NCBI GenBank assembly: GCA_947627385.1
Contig: CANQVV010000005.1
Location: 1-36,832, forward strand
Direction of reading: 5' to 3'
From: an uncultured Bacilli bacterium
Lineage (GTDB): Bacteria > Bacillota_I > Bacilli_A > RF39 > UBA660
DNA length: 36,832 bases
Of this stretch, positions 28,761 through 36,832 are shown piece by piece; positions within the stretch are counted from its first letter, which is position 1, and the number at the start of each line of letters is the position of its first letter. The notes below the pieces were generated by a model. That model made no database searches and was not told the DNA's origin. It saw only the letters and a program-made list of their open reading frames with translations. A program made the translations under genes and the position numbers.

Positions 28761-29535
28761 TGTAATATTCAAAGATAATGGTAAAAGTTATTATTTTAAT
28801 GGTGATGATAATTTAAAAAAAGACGATTATGTTATTGTTGAGACAGAACGTGGTCAACAATATGGAAAAATAAATAATGTTTTAAATGATAATCCAAGTG
28901 AAGATAAATATAAAAATATTATTAGAAAATCAAATGAAGATGATAAAGAAATTTATTATAATTTAATAAAAGAAGGAAACGAAGCTTTAAATAAATGCAA
29001 AGATTTAGTAAAAAATTTAGAATTAAATATGAATGTTATAAGTGCAGATTTTACTTTTGATCGTAGTCAATTATTATTTTGTTTTGTATCAGATGAACGT
29101 GTTGATTTTAGAGAACTTGCTCGTAAACTTGCAAGCATATATCATACTAGAATTGAATTAAGACAAATCGGAGCTCGTGATAAAGCCAAAGAAATAGGTG
29201 GAGTTGGTATTTGTGGTGAAAGAATTTGTTGTGGTCGTTTTTTAAATCATATTGATGCTATTTCTATGAATATGGCTAAAAATCAAAATTTAGCTTTAAA
29301 TCCATCTAAAATTAATGGTTTATGTGGAAGATTATTATGTTGTTTACAATATGAAGATGAAAATTATTTAGAATGTAGTAAAGGAATGCCAAATTTAGGA
29401 GATGAAGTTAATACACCATCTGGAAAAGGTACTGTGGTTAATGTTGATATTTTAAACCGTAAATGTAAGGTATTAGTAGGCAGTAATAAAGAAGAAATAA
29501 TAATTGGTAATAATGAAAAAAGAAGTACTAAATGA
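28747..29535 (+). CDS. ricT: PSP1 domain protein RicT (YaaT)
   Basis: RTRIELRQIGARDKAKEIGGVGICGERICCGRFL; cysteine-rich PSP1; ends in TGA. Confidence 0.93.
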   Translation: MKLYSVIFKDNGKSYYFNGDDNLKKDDYVIVETERGQQYGKINNVLNDNPSEDKYKNIIRKSNEDDKEIYYNLIKEGNEALNKCKDLVKNLELNMNVISADFTFDRSQLLFCFVSDERVDFRELARKLASIYHTRIELRQIGARDKAKEIGGVGICGERICCGRFLNHIDAISMNMAKNQNLALNPSKINGLCGRLLCCLQYEDENYLECSKGMPNLGDEVNTPSGKGTVVNVDILNRKCKVLVGSNKEEIIIGNNEKRSTK

Positions 29536-30232
29536 TTTATTTGATTATGAAAATTTAAAAATTTATCAATATTCTGATAGTTTTAAATTTTCTCTGGATT
29601 CTATATTACTTGCTGAATATGTTAAAATTACGAAAAAAGTTACTAATATTCTGGATTTATGTACTGGCAATGCCGCTATACCTTTAATATTATCAACTAA
29701 AACAAAAGCTTTAATCGATGCTTTTGAAATTCAAATGGATATTGCTAATTTAGCCAATAAAAGCATTAATTATAATAAAAAAGATAATCAAATAAAAATA
29801 TATAATGCTGATATAAAAGGAATAAATAATTTTATTGGGGAAAAAAAATATGATATAATTACTTGTAATCCGCCTTATTTTAAAGTAGAAAATGAGAATT
29901 ATTTAAATGATTATGAAATGTTAGCTATTGCAAGACATGAAATAAAGATAACACTTGAAGATATTTTTAAAATAGCTAGTAGTCATTTAAATACAAAGGG
30001 TGAATTTTATTTAATTCATCGAGTTAATCGACTAGATGAAATAATTATTTTAGGCAATATGTATCATTTAAATGTCAAAAATATTGAACTGATTAAAACC
30101 AAAGAAAACGGTAAACCATATCTTGTTTTAATTAGAGCTATTAAAGATTCAAATTTAGGAGTTAAATTAAATGATGTTAAATGTATTGCTAATTTAAAAA
30201 CATATCAAAATTTATTTAAGGAGGACTTATGA
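29513..30232 (+). CDS. tRNA1(Val) (adenine37-N6)-methyltransferase family (YabB/TrmN6)
   Basis: ILDLCTGNAAIPLIL, NPPYF; start ATG 29513 preferred to 29504; overlaps ricT. Confidence 0.88.
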   Translation: MKKEVLNDLFDYENLKIYQYSDSFKFSLDSILLAEYVKITKKVTNILDLCTGNAAIPLILSTKTKALIDAFEIQMDIANLANKSINYNKKDNQIKIYNADIKGINNFIGEKKYDIITCNPPYFKVENENYLNDYEMLAIARHEIKITLEDIFKIASSHLNTKGEFYLIHRVNRLDEIIILGNMYHLNVKNIELIKTKENGKPYLVLIRAIKDSNLGVKLNDVKCIANLKTYQNLFKEDL

Positions 30233-30777
30233 AATTAATAGTGGGATTAGGCAATCCTGGGAGAGAATATAAAAATACTAGACATAATGTTGGTTTTATG
30301 GTTTTAGATAGTTATCTTGGTAAAGTAGATTGGAAAAATAAAATGGAAGCATCTTTTTTTCAAACAGAAATAAATGGTGAACAAGTTATATTTTTAAAAC
30401 CTCTTACTTATATGAATTTATCAGGTCTTGCTGTAAGTAAAGTAGTAAATTTTTATAAAATAAATATAGAAGATATATTAATAATTCATGATGATTTAGA
30501 TCAAGAATTAGGCAATTTTAAATTAAAGAAAAATAGTTCATCTGGTGGTCATAATGGAATTAAATCAATTATTGCTGAACTTAATAATGAAGATTTTGCC
30601 AGATTAAAAATTGGAATTAGTCATAATCGTTTAATACCAACTGATAAATATGTTTTAGGTAAATTTTCCAAAGAAGAATTAGCAGAAATAACTAAAAATA
30701 TGGAAATTTACCATAATATAATTGATATATTTATTAAAAATGGTTTTGAATCAGCACTTAATATAAGTCATAGTTAG
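30229..30777 (+). CDS. pth: Peptidyl-tRNA hydrolase
   Basis: IVGLGNPGREYKNTRHNVGFMVLD, HDDLDQELG, SSSGGHNGIKSI. Confidence 0.97.
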   Translation: MKLIVGLGNPGREYKNTRHNVGFMVLDSYLGKVDWKNKMEASFFQTEINGEQVIFLKPLTYMNLSGLAVSKVVNFYKINIEDILIIHDDLDQELGNFKLKKNSSSGGHNGIKSIIAELNNEDFARLKIGISHNRLIPTDKYVLGKFSKEELAEITKNMEIYHNIIDIFIKNGFESALNISHS

Positions 30778-30787
30778 GATATTTATT

Positions 30788-33934
<3,147 letters not shown>

Positions 33935-33961
33935 TTATATAATTTACTAAGAGGTGGTTAT

Positions 33962-34249
33962 ATGAATGTTTATAAATTAGATAAGAAAGAATATAAAATG
34001 CAAATAACTGAATTTAAAAAGACATATTATGGTAAAAATTTATATTATGTTTATATAATAATGTTAGTGTTAACTTGTCTTAGTTTATCTGCTGCTGGAT
34101 TTGAATTTGGTATGTATAATGATCTTACTAAGTCAGCAATTAATTATTTGCAAACTGGTGTTATTTTATTAGCTTTAACTTATATTGTATATGTAATTAT
34201 AACTATTGAAATAAGAAAATATATTGAATCTAAGAATAAAAAATTTTAA
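33962..34249 (+). CDS. Small two-TM membrane protein, unknown function
   Basis: GAGGTGG SD; two hydrophobic segments. Confidence 0.75.
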   Translation: MNVYKLDKKEYKMQITEFKKTYYGKNLYYVYIIMLVLTCLSLSAAGFEFGMYNDLTKSAINYLQTGVILLALTYIVYVIITIEIRKYIESKNKKF

Positions 34250-34294
34250 AAAAGTAAATTAATTTTTATATCAACTATTAATTTACTTTTTTTT
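34248..34294 (+). terminator. Intrinsic terminator after the small membrane protein
   Basis: AAAAAGTAAATTAA ... TTAATTTACTTTTTTTT. Confidence 0.7.
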
Positions 34295-34402
34295 AATATA
34301 TTGACACTTTTTTGTTGAATTTGTTGATTTTTAATTAAAATTTAGAAAAATTAAAATTAATTGAGTTATAATAAATAATGTAAATAGAAAGTAGGTAAAA
34401 AT

Positions 34403-34738
34403 ATGAGTTCAAATCCTTATGGTGTAAGTCCAGAAGAATTAGAAAAAGCCCAAAAAAAATATGCTTATTTAGATGATTATCTACCGCCAACATTAGATGA
34501 AACTGAGGAGTATACTCCAAGTCCATATGGTGTAAGCCCAGAAGAGTTAGAAGCAGCAGAAAAAAGACAAACTTTGGCAGAAGATTATTTACCACCGAAG
34601 CCTAAATCTGATAGTACAGAAGGTATGGATTACATGCCATTTGATTTAAGTAAGATGAGTAAAGAAGAATTAGAAGAACTTCGAGAAAGACTTGCTGAAA
34701 GTCAAAAAGAAGATAGAGGACATGGTCTAGGAATGTAA
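34403..34738 (+). CDS. Small acidic protein with tandem PYGVSPEELExAxK...DYLPP repeats
   Basis: Two copies: NPYGVSPEELEKAQKKYAYLDDYLPP and SPYGVSPEELEAAEKRQTLAEDYLPP. Confidence 0.75.
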   Translation: MSSNPYGVSPEELEKAQKKYAYLDDYLPPTLDETEEYTPSPYGVSPEELEAAEKRQTLAEDYLPPKPKSDSTEGMDYMPFDLSKMSKEELEELRERLAESQKEDRGHGLGM

Positions 34739-34747
34739 GAAAAATAG

Positions 34748-34771
34748 AAAAGCATTTTTTAATGCTTTTTA
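34748..34771 (+). terminator. Intrinsic terminator
   Basis: AAAAGCATT-tttt-AATGCTTTTT. Confidence 0.75.
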
Positions 34772-34854
34772 AATTACTCATTTTTATTATAATATTTATT
34801 TTAATAGGTATAATATAAAAATATTTATTCACACTATTTATAGGAGTGTGTAGT

Positions 34855-35364
34855 ATGAGTAAAAGTGGAATTACCAGAAGAATAGATGAACTGGGAAGAA
34901 TAGTTGTTCCAAAAGAAATAAGATATAATTTAGGTATAAGAGATGGTGAACCACTAGAAATATATACAAGTGATAATTCTATAATAATAAAAAAATATTC
35001 CCAAGTAGAGAATATTAAAGATTTAGGTCAAAATATTTGTAATATTATTTATGATGTTTGTAATGTAGGAATTATTATTAGTGATCGTGAGAAAATAGTA
35101 GCTACTAGTAACAATTTAGTAAATTTAAAAAATTGGAAGTTAAATGATAAATATAAAAATTTAATTGATAATAGAGAATCATATATATCGGATAAACAAG
35201 AAATTGAATTTAATATAAATGGTTACTTTACAGTATTACCAATAATAACGCAATCAGATTGTAGTGGTTTAGTAATAATAATTACAAAAGATAAAAGTGA
35301 AGAAAATATTAAATATGGAAAAATTGCTCAAAAGTTAATTATTCAAAAATTAGATATTGCTTAA
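34855..35364 (+). CDS. spoVT: AbrB/SpoVT-family transcriptional regulator with C-terminal GAF-like domain
   Basis: GITRRIDELGRIVVPKEIRYNLGIRDGEPLEIY; start ATG 34855 (GGAG SD) rather than 34846. Confidence 0.88.
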   Translation: MSKSGITRRIDELGRIVVPKEIRYNLGIRDGEPLEIYTSDNSIIIKKYSQVENIKDLGQNICNIIYDVCNVGIIISDREKIVATSNNLVNLKNWKLNDKYKNLIDNRESYISDKQEIEFNINGYFTVLPIITQSDCSGLVIIITKDKSEENIKYGKIAQKLIIQKLDIA

Positions 35365-35377
35365 TAGCAATTTTTTT
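35356..35377 (+). terminator. spoVT terminator
   Basis: ATTGCT-taat-AGCAAT-TTTTTT. Confidence 0.7.
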
Positions 35378-35424
35378 ATTGAATAAATTAATTTCTTATG
35401 CTAAACTTAATTTAATTGATGTGG

Positions 35425-35625
35425 AATTTGTAGGATAATTATGGAAATATTAAAGAGAGTTAATGGCTGGTGTAAATTAACATAAGGAAATAATTAGGTA
35501 TGAACAAAGGAGTCAAGTCACAGAGGTGTGTTAAAACCAATAAGTGTATGAATATAGTTCATAAATAAAGGTGGTACCGCGGAAAATTTCGTCCTTTACT
35601 CCTTGTTTATGAATTTTTTTTATTT
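35425..35625 (+). promoter_or_regulatory. T-box leader (tRNA-sensing) with terminator
   Basis: AAGGTGGTACCGCGGAAAA...CGTCC antiterminator T-box; distal GTTAAT-GGCTGGTGTAA-ATTAAC Stem I loop with AGAGAG; terminator TTCATAAA...TTTATGAATTTTTTTT. Confidence 0.92.
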
Positions 35626-35640
35626 AAAGGGTGTGGTTTA

Positions 35641-36264
35641 ATGAAGGCAATTATATTTGATGTAGATAATACTTTAATTGAATGGCAAGATAAATTTTTT
35701 AATGCTATTGTTAAGACATTAAAAGATGATGGCCATAATTATTCAATGGATTTAGTTCATAAAATATTTGAAACAGTTGATGAAAATGAAGCAGTTAAAG
35801 AAAAATTAGAAAAACAAGACTTAGTAAATTTTATTAATGAAAAATGTCAGACTAATTTAACAGTTGATTTTGTAAATAAATATATGGAAAATTTAGATTA
35901 TTGTGTTTCTAAGGATGAAAGTGTTATTAAAACAGTGGAATATTTAAGTAAAAAATATGATTTATATGTTATAACTAATTGGTTTACGGCTTGTCAAAAA
36001 GTTAGATTAGAAAAATCAGGTCTTTTAAAATATTTTAAAGATGTTATTGGGGCTGATATTAATTACTTTAAGCCTAATCCAAAAACCTTTGATGTCATAT
36101 TTAAAAAATATAAACCAGAAGAATGTGTCTATGTTGGTGATAATTTAAAAAAAGATGTCATGTTTCCCATTTCGATGGGAATGAAAGCAATATGGAAAAC
36201 TAATCTAGAATCAAAGGAATATCAAACAATTAAAAATATAAGTGATTTAATGAATATACTTTAA
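35641..36264 (+). CDS. HAD-family hydrolase (YjjG-like)
   Basis: IIFDVDNTLIEW (motif I), ITNW (motif II), K-P-N-P (FKPNPKTFD), YVGDNLKKDV (motif IV). Confidence 0.92.
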   Translation: MKAIIFDVDNTLIEWQDKFFNAIVKTLKDDGHNYSMDLVHKIFETVDENEAVKEKLEKQDLVNFINEKCQTNLTVDFVNKYMENLDYCVSKDESVIKTVEYLSKKYDLYVITNWFTACQKVRLEKSGLLKYFKDVIGADINYFKPNPKTFDVIFKKYKPEECVYVGDNLKKDVMFPISMGMKAIWKTNLESKEYQTIKNISDLMNIL

Positions 36265-36273
36265 GGAGAATAT

Positions 36274-36798
36274 ATGGATAGATGTTTTGAAAAAATTAGT
36301 TTTAAACAGTTTAAAAAAGATGTTAAAGATGATAAAAAATTATATGAAGAATATAAATTACCAGTAAGAAAAACTAAGCATAGTGCTGGTTATGATTTTC
36401 TGGCAATTGAAGAATTTGAAATTAAACCTGGTGAAATAAAAAAGATACCAACAGGATATAAAGCTAAGTTTCCAGGAGATGAAATGCTCATCATTGTTGT
36501 ACGAAGTAGTATGGGATTTAAATATAATGTTAGAGCTACTAACCAAATAGGAATTATTGATAGTGATTTTTATAATAATAAAGATAATGAGGGACACTTT
36601 TATGTATCTTTGCAAAATGAAGGTGATAAAGTGTTTAAAGTAAAAAAAGATGAAGCTTATGCCCAAGGAATATTTCTAAAATATTTAACTTGTGGTGATG
36701 AGGTTAATATTGAACGTCAAGGTGGGCTTGGCAGTACAAATAGAAAAGAGGAATGTAGTCTGAAAAGAAAAAACAAAATTTATTTTAAAAATAGTTAA
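36274..36798 (+). CDS. dUTP diphosphatase-family protein
   Basis: dUTPase motifs: SAGYDF, RSSMGFK, GIIDSDFYNN, RQGGLGSTN. Confidence 0.88.
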   Translation: MDRCFEKISFKQFKKDVKDDKKLYEEYKLPVRKTKHSAGYDFLAIEEFEIKPGEIKKIPTGYKAKFPGDEMLIIVVRSSMGFKYNVRATNQIGIIDSDFYNNKDNEGHFYVSLQNEGDKVFKVKKDEAYAQGIFLKYLTCGDEVNIERQGGLGSTNRKEECSLKRKNKIYFKNS

Positions 36799-36832
36799 AA
36801 AAGGGCAGACTTCCCCTTACCCCAAAGAAAGT

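Noticed and set aside
34335-34832. Minus ORFs at 34335-34595 and 34602-34832
   Set aside because: Antisense to the repeat protein; the plus-strand frame has SD, a terminator and an internal protein repeat.
36358-36666. 102 aa minus ORF in the dUTPase gene
   Set aside because: Antisense shadow; the plus strand carries all dUTPase motifs.

Overview
This is a low-GC Gram-positive (Bacilli-like) chromosomal origin region. TGA is used as a stop codon (rnpA, ricT), so the genetic code is standard. The left arm, mostly on the minus strand, reads rpmH-rnpA-yidC-jag-mnmE-mnmG-rsmG-noc(parB family), then a PBP1 gene, then a DUF1934-like ORF, rpoE, a CDF transporter, a kinase-like protein, prfA and prmC, ending with an XRE regulator. 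The right arm reads dnaA-dnaN-[ComK-family ORF]-recF-gyrB-gyrA-[NBS/parS array]-SRP RNA-tadA-dnaX-ebfC-recR-bofA-holB-ricT-trmN6-pth-mfd-spoVT, then a T-box leader, a HAD hydrolase and a dUTPase. oriC lies between rpmH and dnaA, with a perfect DnaA box and many near-boxes. The most notable points are: (1) a compact ~400 bp array after gyrA containing three Noc-type (ATTTCCCGGGAAAT-like) and three Spo0J/ParB-type (TGTTTCACGTGAAACA-like) palindromes; (2) two further perfect Noc-type sites, one fused to the dnaN terminator; (3) a Noc-like protein that lacks the N-terminal membrane helix and has a ~180 aa low-complexity linker; (4) a ComK-like competence regulator inside the dnaN-recF interval; (5) an un-called DUF1934-like ORF with an apparent ATT start; (6) a T-box leader in front of HAD and dUTPase genes. 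All homology calls are by eye; no searches were run.
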